From Perkinsus olseni (taxonomy: Eukaryota > Perkinsozoa > Perkinsida > Perkinsidae), in contig JABANP010000159.1 in NCBI GenBank assembly GCA_013115135.1, positions 1 through 64,000 on the forward strand: a stretch of 64,000 nt of DNA, given 5' to 3'. Within the stretch, counting starts at the first letter, position 1, and each line of letters begins with the position of its first letter. This document shows, piece by piece, positions 41,411 to 51,489 of the stretch. Under the pieces are notes generated by a model, which had not been told where the DNA came from, ran no database searches, and was given only the letters and a program-made list of their open reading frames with translations. Position numbers and translations under genes: made by a program.

Positions 41411-41574
41411 GACCAGTCGTTCCAGGAATCTAGGGTTTTCGCTAGGGTTACCGAGTTTTCGCGTTCTTGAATTTAGTTTGTGATGGAGTCTCGGTGTACT
41501 GATTGACGAATTGCTGGACCGCCTCATCAAGCCTCTTACCTGAATGCACTCTGTCGATCATGGAGGCCATATTA

Positions 41575-41695
41575 GCCTGGCCGCCGCCGTCTTCTCTTCC
41601 GTCGATTCAAAATCTTTGCGGAGGGGACCCCATTGCCGTACCTAGCCCATAACGACTCAATTCAAAGTGCTCACCGCCTCTTTCTGGTCGATGTA
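41575..41695 (-). pseudogene. archease C-terminal fragment
   Basis: On minus it reads GEHFELSRYGLGTAM, clearly related to GEHMDLSRHEQGTEI of the archease at 36.8 kb, and the flanking GCCGCCGTCTTC is shared at DNA level. No N-terminal exons are found nearby and the frame stops soon after. A duplicated remnant. Confidence 0.6.
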
Positions 41696-42476
41696 AGGCA
41701 TTACCGTGGACTAGGATTCGTAGTGATAAAGCAGTAGAGCTTCTGGACCTGTATATCGGTGAAACGAAACCCAGAGCCACATGCTCGTAAGGCGTAAAAG
41801 CTATTAATTTGATTCATATAAGCCCCTTATATTTCCATGTAGTTCGATGTCGGCTGAAATGCGACTTTTCACTCGCGCTAAGCACCCCGGCCTGCCTGCC
41901 ACTTACCGAAGCGGAGCATTTCTCTGCACGCGCATCTTTCAGGCCCCGGGTTCGATCCTCGGAGATGTCATTTCTCCCGCCGGAAATGGATTTTTCAGAG
42001 CATCTGCGCGGTTTGGCTAGTCTGTTGATTATCACCGTGGGGATTGAGTCTTTGGCAGTAGAAAGTCAAGTCGCAGTTGTTTCTCGTCGATGCCGCTCCC
42101 CAGCCGGCCCTTCACGTCGGACGGTGTGCGGCTTCATCATCGCAGCAGGGTGCCGGGGAAGGTCAGTAAATGCCGGTCGTTGAGCGCTATGCCTAGGGGA
42201 CGACTCCGGACTAAGGCACAGCTCGCCAGGGACATGTAGGGCGCGGGGGGTCGCCGAGACAAAACAGGGAGGGGGGTGTCGGTACTCGCTTTGGTATTCC
42301 TGTCCGCATCTCCGGTCTGCTCGCTGCGCTTTAGCCTCTTCTATTTGAAGCAACTGTTATGGACGACGGAGACACCTGCCTGTGGTGTGGCATGAAATTT
42401 GCGTATGGTGTGGTAGTACTGGAGAAATTATAAAAAGTATAGTAAGGGTATCCAGGACAGTGAGGATGTTAACTAG
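41696..42476. other. intergenic
   Basis: A tRNA T-arm-like CCGGGTTCGATCCTCGG occurs at 41947-41963 but no acceptor or anticodon arm fits. Nothing else recognised. Confidence 0.4.
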
Positions 42477-43250
42477 ATGTTAACTAGGATGTTATTAACT
42501 ATCAATAGCAATTCGATAGTGACACGGTACGATGTAGCTCCCTGTCTTCATACCAATGACGATTCAATAGTGACACTGTACAAGGTAACTCTCTTTGCTA
42601 GGTACATAGCGTACGCCAGGGCATCGCGTAAATTCAAGTCCGCGACTGCCGCTGATGCCGCTCTGATGATGACACAAGTCTGTGTCCCTACTCGTTTAAG
42701 AGATGGTAATTTTAATTTTTGGACGCATCTTCGACCGCCGTTCATCATACAAGAAGTACTTCAAACTGATCATGGAGAGTGCGGCGAGATCTTTGAGGTC
42801 ACTTATGGCTGCGCGCTCGATTACAAATCTGAAAGGAGCTGGGGTTGGCCTCACAGGGCAGCTTCGACCTTCGATAACAGAATCAGGTCGAAAGCTACTA
42901 TCAGGATACCCCAGGCGTATCCTTGCGGGTGCGAGACCATCAAAGTGCTGCACTGGGGGAATCCGTGTTTGGTGGGCTACAACGATCATGAGGTCGAGGT
43001 GATTGAGGAGAAGGGTATTATTAATGAAGACTTGGTGACGGCCTTGCGGAAGGAGATCGATCAGGAGCGTCGGAAGAGCTTACAGGCGCTTGAACAGGCT
43101 TTTGGCGGCGGGCGAAAAGCCTTGGCGGATTTGGCCCTGCCGAGGGCTGCCAGGTTGCCGGGGAAGGTGTTCGGGAAGAGTGTGAAGGGTCAAATGCGGC
43201 CTAGGAGGGTCCTCAGAGTCGGTAGAGGGCGGAGCATCTTGGAAGAGTAA
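42477..43250 (+). CDS. hypothetical protein, 257 residues
   Basis: Single open frame. The C-terminal half (NDHEVEVIEEKGIINEDLV, ALRKEIDQERRKSLQALEQ, then a basic Gly/Arg tail) looks like a genuine charged coiled-coil-like segment with codons similar to neighbouring genes. The N-terminal 70 residues are low-complexity and may not be coding. A second plus frame overlaps 42703-43002, so parts may be spliced differently. No family recognised. Confidence 0.4.
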   Translation: MLTRMLLTINSNSIVTRYDVAPCLHTNDDSIVTLYKVTLFARYIAYARASRKFKSATAADAALMMTQVCVPTRLRDGNFNFWTHLRPPFIIQEVLQTDHGECGEIFEVTYGCALDYKSERSWGWPHRAASTFDNRIRSKATIRIPQAYPCGCETIKVLHWGNPCLVGYNDHEVEVIEEKGIINEDLVTALRKEIDQERRKSLQALEQAFGGGRKALADLALPRAARLPGKVFGKSVKGQMRPRRVLRVGRGRSILEE

Positions 43251-43356
43251 TACAGGGGGTGTCCAAGTGATTGGGCGACGACTTGAATTACGTACACGGT
43301 GATGGAGCCTTCGTCATGATGCACATTACTCACGGCACACTCCCCGACGCGGACAC

Positions 43357-43399
43357 GTAATGGAGGAGACACGGGGACTCCCCGTGTCACCTCCATTAC
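43357..43399. repeat. 43-bp near-perfect palindrome, 1-nt centre
   Basis: Arms of 21 nt with a single A/A mismatch around C at 43378: inner arms GACACGGGGA and TCCCCGTGTC, outer arms GTAATGGAGG and CCTCCATTAC. Lies just after the 257-residue frame. Confidence 0.9.
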
Positions 43400-43845
43400 G
43401 GAGGTCGTAGTAGTGATATGCGGGAAGGTACTGAAGTAAGATTAGTAACTCAGTTCATAATTCATGAAACGGAAAAATGCCATGCTATGGGGAAGGCATT
43501 CTTGTTGTTAAGGCATTTTCGTGATTTTCGGTAAATTTATTTCCGCGACAAATTCTTTCGTACGTAAATAGGTTCGCCATGGAAAGCAACAGTTGAGTTT
43601 GAACGCTGAGCGTGTGATGTAATCGAAAACGAGAGTTATAACCGACCAGTTACCACAATTTTTTGGTATTTGTCTTTTGCGTATAATTGCCGGCACAGCG
43701 GATTTAGTCGAGCTTCAGTCCATCGTTTTATGATCGTCCTATCATGCGCCCGTTTGATGATGCTGTTACAGAATTCCTAGACTCGGGTCTCGAGTCGTCG
43801 GTCTCGTAGTTCGATGATGTGCACTACTAAGCCACTCGATCATGA

Positions 43846-44091
43846 GTGCGTTGGCGTGGTGTTGCTAGGCCATGGTGTTCCTGCTTCAGGGGTCTGGGAG
43901 ATGTGGTGGCCTGCGATAAAGCCTTGAGTGCTGATCGTCAGTCGATGCGTCGTGAAGTCCATCTGCCGGAGTGTCTTTTAGAGAAGGTTGAGAGGCTCAA
44001 GAGGGAGTTTGATATCGAAGACCCTTCCTGCAGGACCAGCCAGAGGGACTTGAACGATTCTATAAGGGCGCCTATGGTACTAGATCTGTAA
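43846..44091 (+). CDS. hypothetical short frame
   Basis: The C-terminal part (VHLPECLLEKVERLKREFDI) resembles a coding helix; the rest is Arg/Cys-rich. Ends 21 bp before the 36-bp minisatellite. Unrecognised. Confidence 0.25.
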   Translation: MRWRGVARPWCSCFRGLGDVVACDKALSADRQSMRREVHLPECLLEKVERLKREFDIEDPSCRTSQRDLNDSIRAPMVLDL

Positions 44092-44112
44092 CAGCTCTAA
44101 CAGCTCAGCTGT

Positions 44113-44350
44113 TGTCTTTCCGTCCTCTTCGCACTCCAGTACGGTTCTTGTCTTTCCGCCCTCTTCGCACTCCAGTAGGGTTCCTGTCTTTCCGCCCTCT
44201 TCGCACTCCAGTAGGGTTCCTGTCTTTCCGTCCTCTTCGCACTCCAGTAGGGTTCCTGTCTTTCCGCCCTCTTCGCACTCCAGTAGGGTTCCTGTCTTTC
44301 CGCCCTCTTCGCACTCCAGTAGGGTTCTTGTCTTTCCGTCCTCTTCGCAA
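44113..44350. repeat. 36-bp minisatellite, six full copies plus a partial
   Basis: The unit starts TGTCTTTCCGCCCTCTTCGC and repeats at 44113, 44149, 44185, 44221, 44257 and 44293, with a truncated unit at 44329. Open on both strands (12-residue periodic translations such as PLRTPVGFLSFR), but no gene context supports translation. Confidence 0.95.
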
Positions 44351-44553
44351 TCTATGAGAGTTGTGCGAAGTGATGGAAGTATATGTTAAAATATGAAAAA
44401 TGGATTCGTGGTTTTTATACAAATTATAAATAGTCGTTAAAGTAAAAAGTATACAAAAGTCGTTGAAGCAGGGAAAATTGAGAAATCAAGAACATCGAAA
44501 TTGAAGATACGTTTCACACAGTACACAAGTGCCTCTGTTGCAGCTTATCTCTG

Positions 44554-44670
44554 TTAGGTGCGGAGGGCAATGAACGCGGTGCAACCTTCGAAGGCGATGA
44601 AGAGCCTGATGGCGGTGAAGTCGGAGATGATGGTGGCGAAGCGAACGGAGAGCAATCCCACCATTGGCAT
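44554..44670 (-). CDS. small hydrophobic C-terminal exon, unknown gene
   Basis: MPMVGLLSVRFATIISDFTA, then IRLFIAFEGCTAFIALRT-stop, with strongly C-ending codons like the expressed genes of the right-hand region. Immediately upstream CCTCCCCCCGATAG resembles a splice acceptor, and an overlapping minus frame (start 44744, MVLSKNSSNGKPPETSS) could be the preceding exon or the same exon with an indel in the C run. Membrane helix likely. Confidence 0.35.
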   Translation of the reverse strand: MPMVGLLSVRFATIISDFTAIRLFIAFEGCTAFIALRT

Positions 44671-45027
44671 GGTGTACTATCGGGGGGAGGCCGACTCGAG
44701 GTTTCTGGGGGTTTTCCGTTGGATGAATTCTTGCTGAGTACCATCTTTTCCGGTTTGATTGTGATGTCTGTATCTGTGGCTCGCCAGTGAACCTACTGGG
44801 GAGAGAGCCTGGGCATGGTGTGGCCGAGAGAGGCCGGTAGGTGTTGCATCAGGAACTTTAATTGTTGAGTGGAATTCAAAATTTTCTTTTCGTATAACAC
44901 TGATGCAGTCATTGACTAGAGTCAAACTGGACTAGCGTAGATGTTCCGTAGTGATGCACACGTCTACAAAGAGGCGCCCTAGCGAGCATCGCGGCTTTCA
45001 GCAAAATCTTTAATAGCACGTTTATGG

Positions 45028-45260
45028 TCGTTGGATGGAGTGGTAGTAGATCGCGTTCCATCGTGAGGTCGCAGGTTCAATCCCCGGTGCTGTCATGATG
45101 GTCTGGATCCAAGAGACCACCCATGGGGTGTAACAGTGGCTTGGGGGAGTCCAAGGAAACGCACGATCGATGTGAGTCCATCGTCCTGATGTACGCGATA
45201 GTAGTGACGTAGTGAGAGCACCAAGCACTCGGGACGGCAGTTGAGTTGACTCAGCCTCGG
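45028..45260 (+). repeat. possible tRNA-derived SINE
   Basis: GGTCGCAGGTTCAATCCCCGG is a good pol III B box/T-arm. The 5' part TGGTCGTTGGATGGAGTGGTAG resembles an acceptor plus D arm, and the ends TGGTCGT and TGCTGTCA can pair with wobbles. The anticodon arm does not close, so it is not a functional tRNA. It continues into about 160 bp of unknown body. Confidence 0.35.
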
Positions 45261-46066
45261 TTGGGAAACCGGTGAAGTGTTGAGAACTTTGGGAGTTTTA
45301 GGGTTAGTCAGTTGTTCTTCTTCTCGGAACGTGGCTTCAAGCACTCGGAACGAGGCTGCTAGCCCCTTTCTACGATAGCTCTGGGAGTCTCAATGATTCA
45401 CTCTGAGTTCTAAAAAATATAGTCATCGGTTTCATTAGTCTGTTGTCCCTCTTTCAAGGTTGCTCATAGCTGTGGCAGACCGTTGGAGACTCAGAGTCGT
45501 AGATCACGACAGCAGCAGGGTGTGAGATCCTTATACCCACTCATCGCATGAGCTTAAGCTTGTCCTTATCGATCTGTATTTAGTCTTGCCTTTGTTAATG
45601 GGGTCATGCTGCTGTTTTATGGTGAGGGTCTTCAGTTTTTAAAGTATCTTTCTACCATGGGTAAGGTCGAGATGGAAGATACTTCTAAAACGCCCCAACA
45701 GGTACCGCCAACGGGTGGGCATTGTCGCTCCTCAATAGAACGGGTAGAATCGTGCAAATCAGTAGCGGCCTCTGTGATAAACACTCCCAGCGGTCCGTGA
45801 TTGATTCTCCCTGTGGGCTGTGGTTTATCAGGGAGCGTAAAACGATATGGCGCCCCAACTCGTTTTAGGGTTAGGTGATGATTCTTGGCTTTCTGTGTCA
45901 GGGAGGCGTTACTCATGATACTAGTGTTTTCAAAGGCTCTGACGGCTGCGAGCTGTTTTTGAGAAGATGGACTTCTCAGCGTTCGGTTCCGTCGGGTGGA
46001 GGCGATGCGATGGCAGTTTTTGTGGTGAGAGAATCTCAGTGATGAGAGTTCCGCTCGGAGTTCCGC

Positions 46067-46156
46067 TTCCCTCCCACTGGGAGGGAATACTGCTGGGTGG
46101 CTCCCAGCAGTATTCCATCGATCGCGTTGGGATCACGAGGGCTTCGTTACGAAGCC
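46067..46156. repeat. cluster of three inverted repeats
   Basis: TTCCCTCCCA-c-TGGGAGGGAA (46067-46087); GGAATACTGCTGGG and CCCAGCAGTATTCC with a 5-nt loop (46084-46116); GGCTTCGT-t-ACGAAGCC (46140-46156), the last being part of a one-mismatch zigzag beginning 46135. Confidence 0.85.
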
Positions 46157-46331
46157 GCGGATACGGCTCATTGATTTTGAAGAAACAGCGGAAGATCGCG
46201 CGAATGCTCGCACTCGAGGGAGGGGCGATGAGATCTCGACGTGTGTGTTGTGTGACTCCCCACTGTAAATGGGCTCGCTTCTCCTTTCGTTTATGAGTAC
46301 TATCTTCCTAGCATATCCTTCTACTCGTCAG

Positions 46332-48702
46332 GTTCACGGTATGGGCGAGCACTCGCAAAGATATCATGAACTGGCAACGACCTTGCTCAAGGCACTGCCG
46401 CCTGGCTCGGTGGTCTACTGTCATGATCAGCGTGGACATGGGCGGAGTGCTGTTGACCTTGGAGGGGGTACGGATGCGCTGGGGAAAGGTAGTGGAATTG
46501 GCGGGGTGTAGTATGCGGTTTAACCCCATGAGCATTGGCCACGCGTTAGGGCGGATTTCGTTAAAATCCGGATTCGTTAAAACTCATGAGTTCGCGTCGC
46601 GGGTCGATCAGCCGGACAGGAGACACCAATTGTCGAGGTCGATTCAGGACGACGAGTTGTATTCTCACGCCTTGTATATACTTACAGCACGAGTCATCTG
46701 AACGGGAATCAGAATCGGTTGTACAATATTGAGAGTTTCGACTTCGTGAATTAAAAATATGGATACATTCCAAAGAATGTAACGATTACATAAACCACCA
46801 ATTATGAGTTAATTGATAGATAAAGATTCAACGTATTGGGAAATAGTCAAAGATTTTGATATATGATCTGGGTACTTGGATCTTGCCCCTAAGCTCCTAA
46901 GTGGACTACTAATACCCCACTATCAATAGGTCTCACACTGTTCGTCCACACTTCCGTATACTGTGTGCGTGCGTACGGGTTTGTTGATTCTTATCACGAT
47001 TATTGATACAAACGACTGGCTTGGCTCTCTTCGATGGTAACGGGTAGCGGTAGCGGCTACACGATATCGAAGCGGCGTTGTTGACGCGTAACTTATTGCG
47101 CATACTCAACGAAATCTGCAAGTGCGCTTGGCATTGGATAGAGAGAGCTAATCGTGCAGCCAAGCGAGGGGTGGAGGAGGGACTCCTGCTGTCTAGTGAT
47201 TCTCACGCTTACCGTCGATTGGAGGCTGACCTCAACCCTTTCACACCACAATTTAGCGTTGGTGCTAGGCGACCTATGATAATATATGATTTTCTCGTAA
47301 ATATCACCGGTCGGGACGTTTATGGAGTATCTTTGATCTCGACCTTACCCATGGGAAAAAGATACTCTTAAAACTGAGAATCTTCGCGCTGGAACAGGCT
47401 ATGGCGGCGTTATAATGTAGACCATCGCCCGATTAATTATTGTTGACTGAAAATTCTGTGTGTGACTGGCGCATGCGCCTTTGCCGGGTGGAATAGATCC
47501 CTCTCAGTCCCCTGTGAGGAGGGAGCGGACCCGATGTCGGTGATGGGTGATGATGTTGTGTGTTTGGTGATGGATAAGCTGCCCCATACGGGTATGAATT
47601 ACGTCCTCATCGGCCACAGCATGGGCTCGGTCGTCGCGCGCTTGGCCTTGGCGAGGCTCATGCAGTTGTCGGTAATAAGCGGCGTTTTGGTGTGGGTGAT
47701 TTCGTGGCAAGAAAGTCTGGGAGGGAATACCACACTTTCCGGAAATCTACTCTTTTCGCATAGTCCCGTTTTGTCCGTCGACGACGATTAGTGGTTGTTA
47801 AGTTGTGGGTCGGCACCTGTACGTTTGCTTTCTTTCTCTATTCGACGTTCTACCGGTTCTCTCCGGGCTCAGCCAGACATCCGTTAACTCTGATTCTTTT
47901 GACCTCTCGTTAAGTAATAGAGTGATGACATGCCTGTTGTACTGGCTCCTGTCGGCGGCAATATTATGGGAGATCCTGGCTCGTTTGTAGGACACTCGTA
48001 ACCCCAGTGGAGTGCTTCTGTCGGGCCCGCCAGCAGCTCCCGGACGGCTCCTTAATGCTGTGTGAGTTGGTGGAAGTGTGGTACTGCTTTACGTATCGAC
48101 GCTGTAGATACCAATGCCTGTTGTGGCTAGTCAGACCGACTAACTTCGGACCGTCACTCGCCTCGAAAATAATTTTCGGCGGTTACGACTCCCAAATTCG
48201 AGCCCTCGTTAAGGACCCCAATCTGCCGCAGCATTCGTGGTTGTCAACCGATGAGGGCACCGTACGGAGGTGAATCTTACACATCTTGGGCATCTTGCAT
48301 TTCCTCAACGCTAGATACACTGAGGACCCTCTCTGTGGTCATGACGTATCTATTGATCTCTGGTCTTCCTTGCTGTCGAATCTTTCGAAACTCACGGACT
48401 GCTGTGCGGTCTTCGGTCCGAAGCAGGCCAGTGAGGATTTGGTGAAGGTCCTGGTGATGGGTGGCGTGGATGATATGTGTACGGAAAGAGGGAAGGGAGT
48501 CGATCAGGTGAGAAGGTGGTATCCGGAGCGGGTTAGGGAAAAAAGATGCTGCAAGTTAGACAGCAGAGGAAAGGCACTATACTACCCTTGCTTATTGGGA
48601 GAGCGCAACGAATCGCTCGTAGCCGGTACTGATGGGGGAAGGTACTACGTTATTCAATTTTTCAATCAGTTGTGGGTGTCTGTCCACTCAGCTGCGGGCT
48701 AG
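46332..48702 (+). pseudogene. alpha/beta hydrolase (monoacylglycerol lipase/PldB-like), eroded
   Basis: Exon pieces in family order. 46332-46488: VHGMGEHSQRYHELA and CHDQRGHGRSA, the oxyanion-hole HG and the 'D-x-RGHG-x-S' strand. About 47533-47690: DDVVCLVMDKLPHTG and YVLIGHSMGSVVARLALARL, the G-H-S-M-G nucleophile elbow. About 48126-48269 then 48315 on: HSWLSTDEGTVRRY joined across a 45-bp GT-AG intron to TEDPLCGHDVSIDLW, then GKGVDQVRRWYPE. The position of the catalytic His (normally G-x-R-H-E) reads GERNESL, so His is Asn. The C-terminus is fused to a segment that is duplicated at 53.5 kb and stops at TAG (48702). A 1-kb intron separates the first two pieces. Probably non-functional. Confidence 0.6.
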
Positions 48703-50054
48703 GCTGAAATCCTACAACCGCCCCACGTCGGAGTATATCAGGAAATCATGCCATCCATTATCAACTTTTTGGGAGAAAAGTTATAGGAATTACCCTCTCT
48801 GGCCGGTTTTGCGTGTTCAATATCGCCCAAACCTCTTGAGTTGATTTCTGTCACAAATTGGGACTCCCCATGCTCGAAAACGTATATGCTTGAACGTTCA
48901 GCCTTATTCCCTTCCATACCGTGGAGAAAGTGGGGGTGGATTGGTTTTCTCGGCATTTTCGGCGTGCGTCGTTAGGCGTTCGCACAATAGGCTTCGAGCC
49001 TACGGCCGCTACTCTCCGTTTTTTTCGCAAGGTGGCTGGAATGGGGGGTGCGCATTTTCGAATTCTTATACTCTGATTCTCCTCACACGCCGCTTTCAAT
49101 TCAAACGGAGGGCATGTCCAGGGGCGACATGCGGATACTGATTCAAAAATAACACGTAGTGATTCAACTCACTATCTGATTTCCGATTTTGACTCAGAAT
49201 CATACTCACCCACTGATCCTGGTTCTGAATCAATGAGTCGGAGTATTTACTCACTACAGTGAGTAAGACTCATGATCCTAGATTTTTTCAGCTACATTGT
49301 GATTCAAAACTCATGCTCGTGAGTATTTTACTCAGCTCCAGAACGCCGCAGATTCCGAATCATACTCAGGTCGTGAGTATCCATATTTTAGCACGTTAAT
49401 TTCCCTTGATTCGTTCCGGGGATTCACCCTCGGTACCAAAGGCTGATTCAGATTCTCCACGCTGAGTATTCATGCAATTTCCCCGCACTCGCTTGTCATC
49501 GGGTATGGTCGCTCTAAGAATTGAACCAGGGTGGAGTGGATGATGATCCAAGTTGTTATCCGCTACACCAAATTCCCCGAGTTATTAGGTGTTGTGATTC
49601 GCGGAAGAACGGGCTTTCCGCCATTCCATATTTTTGAGTAATGAACAACGAAATTGTCCAAGTCGCTGGATCGCTCGTTTCGGCGAGCGCTAACCCACTT
49701 CACATACTCAGCCTCAAGTGGGTGGTTCAATTTAGTGATCGAGCGATACCGCGAATGAACCATCTGATTCTGGATCAGAGGTTCTGAGTAAAAATCAAGC
49801 AAAAAATCGGCTTCTGATTTTTGAATCGCGGTCGAGACTCAACTCAAGCTCGAAAGATTCTGATTTCGTACTCTGGAGTAAAAAATCACTGAATCACGGC
49901 GAATTACTCACTGTGTGTTTTTTTCTCTGAGTAAAAAATCTGACTCACCCCTGGAATCAGTATCCGCATACGGCCCCAGTTCATAAGGCCCGCCGGTATG
50001 CGCTTTAGCGCGGATAATCGATTAGTCAGGACGCGCACGGGTAGAACACTATGC
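48703..50054. other. 1.3-kb insertion relative to the duplicate at 53.6 kb
   Basis: The two copies agree up to GGAGTATATCAGGAAAT (about 48750 and 53617) and again from CTATGCTG.AGG.GTGCCAATATTGG (50051 and 53671). The extra DNA here contains the MITE-like element 49125-49980. Confidence 0.6.
49125..49980. mobile_element. MITE-like element with terminal inverted repeats
   Basis: Left end GGGGCGACATGCGGATACTG (from about 49118) and right end CAGTATCCGCATACGGCCCC (to about 49975) form an inverted repeat that is perfect over 16 bp (ATGCGGATACTGATTC) with a diverged outer GGGGC. The interior is AT-rich and full of GATTC, GAGTA and ACTCA words. No transposase and no clear target duplication. A minus-strand CTGGTTCAATTC (about 49530) resembles a tRNA B box. 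Confidence 0.55.
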
Positions 50055-50860
50055 TGCAGGGGTGCCAATATTGGTCCACTTCATATCAATCATCATTATG
50101 ATAAGTCGATTTTGTAAGTCAATTTAATTTTTTGCATCGATACGCGAAGTACCTCGTGATAAAATATCCGCTATCCGTCCATGCCCCTGCACGCAGGAGC
50201 AAGTCCCTGGGGCGTGACGTGGGTCTCGCCTGAATCCGCACGCGTGCGCGAACTCTTCCGAGCCGTGACAAGTTTCGCACCAGAACTCCTGGAGGTCTGG
50301 ACTACCTAGACGGAAGTTCCTGACCGCCTTTCCTCCCGCTTGGGAGGGAGACTGTGGAATAACTTCCCTATTTCTCAGCTGAACGATCCTATGGTTTTCA
50401 GCACCTTCCTAGTGGAGATTTTAATTATATAATGTCAATATTGGTTCGTCCGGATTTTCTCTGGAGAGCAGTAGTGGTTTACTTGTTTCTGAGTAGCAGT
50501 GATGCACTAACCTTTCGTATTTGATCGTCACTCACGAAAGAATCGGTTGGAGTGGTATCGGATTTTGTTATCGTCTTCAGTGTGCGGTGAGCCTGGCGGA
50601 AGTGCATGGTCTGCAAGTGAAGCAGTTGCTGTACTCGAAAGCTCGTCACGAAGTCTGGCAGGAAGCTAGAGGTGTCAGAATAGAAGCTCTGCATGATACT
50701 ATAGCGTGGGTTGTTGGACGATCTAGGTTATGATTATTTTGAGGAAATACAAGATTTCAAGATTTTGGCTTTCCCCCCTGCTGTCTAGGTCTCGTGTTGG
50801 ATATATGCTACTTTATAGCAGTTGTCGTACGACCTCCTTTCTGGGGGCGCTCGGTGCTTA
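50055..50860 (+). repeat. duplicated 0.8-kb block, copy 1
   Basis: Near-identical to 53675-54485. It contains a short conserved frame (SLAEVHGLQVKQLLYSKARH, then EVWQEARGVRIEALHDT, ending at 50733) preceded by TTATCGTCTTCAG, a plausible acceptor. This may be the last exon of a duplicated gene of unknown function. The copies differ at single bases only until about 50735, then diverge. Confidence 0.7.
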
Positions 50861-51489
50861 GTTTTTTTGCGAATCGCAAATTGCGACGTAAGGCGCCATG
50901 CAGTTTCCTTCGGCAGCTTTCCTATTTATCCTTTGATATGTAATATGCCTTCGAATAGAATCTCGGTCACCAAGTTGACCCTGTTGTTAAAAGTCGTAGC
51001 TCGGTTGGTCAAGGAACGCGGTTGCCATGCGGGTGGTCGTCGGTTCAAATCTAGCTTGTCATATTTTGTAGCATGACCTAGCATTGTCATGCTAGATTGG
51101 GAGGTCCTTTTCCTGCTATTAGGACGGCTCTAAAATTAAGATCCTACTGTCATTTAAGGATTATCGTGTGAAACAGCTTGACTCTTTCAAGGAGGTCATA
51201 AGGTTAGGCTCCTATTTCTAAAGACGTCCTAAATCCTAACCGGTTAGGAATTCTTGTGAAATAGGCCCCAGAAAGGAGCGTCGTGCTTACAAAGTAATGC
51301 CAGCTTCAGACTCTGAGGACTACCTCCGGTCCACTTGGTTAGTCGAAGCCTTGTTTCGTGCAAATGAGAGCACTTCGCTTGGGTGGTGGCTTGGGTACCG
51401 CATGATTCGTACGTGGGGACTAGTGTTGATCAACCGCGTTGTCTCGGATGAACGCTTGCAGGGTAACTTGTGCTATGTTCTCCGAAAAC
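50861..51489. other. intergenic; tRNA-like relic and zigzag
   Basis: Zigzag TTGCGA-a-TCGCAA-a-TTGCGA (50867-50886). At about 50995-51062 a tRNA-like sequence (A box TAGCTCGGTTGG, B box GGTTCAAATCT) is followed by TATTTT; stems contain several mismatches, so it is a relic. 51068-51093 is an inverted repeat TAGCATGAC/GTCATGCTA. From 51302 the sequence is the duplicated upstream region of E5/E6. Confidence 0.5.

Larger units (their letters stand above)
44351..46331. other. largely non-coding; one small membrane exon and a SINE-like tract
   Basis: Includes the frame 44554-44670 and the tRNA-like tract 45028-45100, described separately, and a cluster of palindromes at 46067-46156. Otherwise nothing recognised. 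Confidence 0.4.

Noticed and set aside
41940..41975. tRNA gene at the GGTTCGATCC motif
   Set aside because: No matching 5' acceptor strand or anticodon arm upstream.
44113..44350. Repeat protein with 12-residue units
   Set aside because: Only the minisatellite itself is open; no flanking coding sequence of matching composition.
49118..49980. hAT assignment for the second MITE
   Set aside because: The outer ends are diverged and no 8-bp target duplication is visible.
50995..51065. Functional tRNA gene
   Set aside because: A and B boxes are present but acceptor, anticodon and T stems each contain mismatches, so only a relic is supported.
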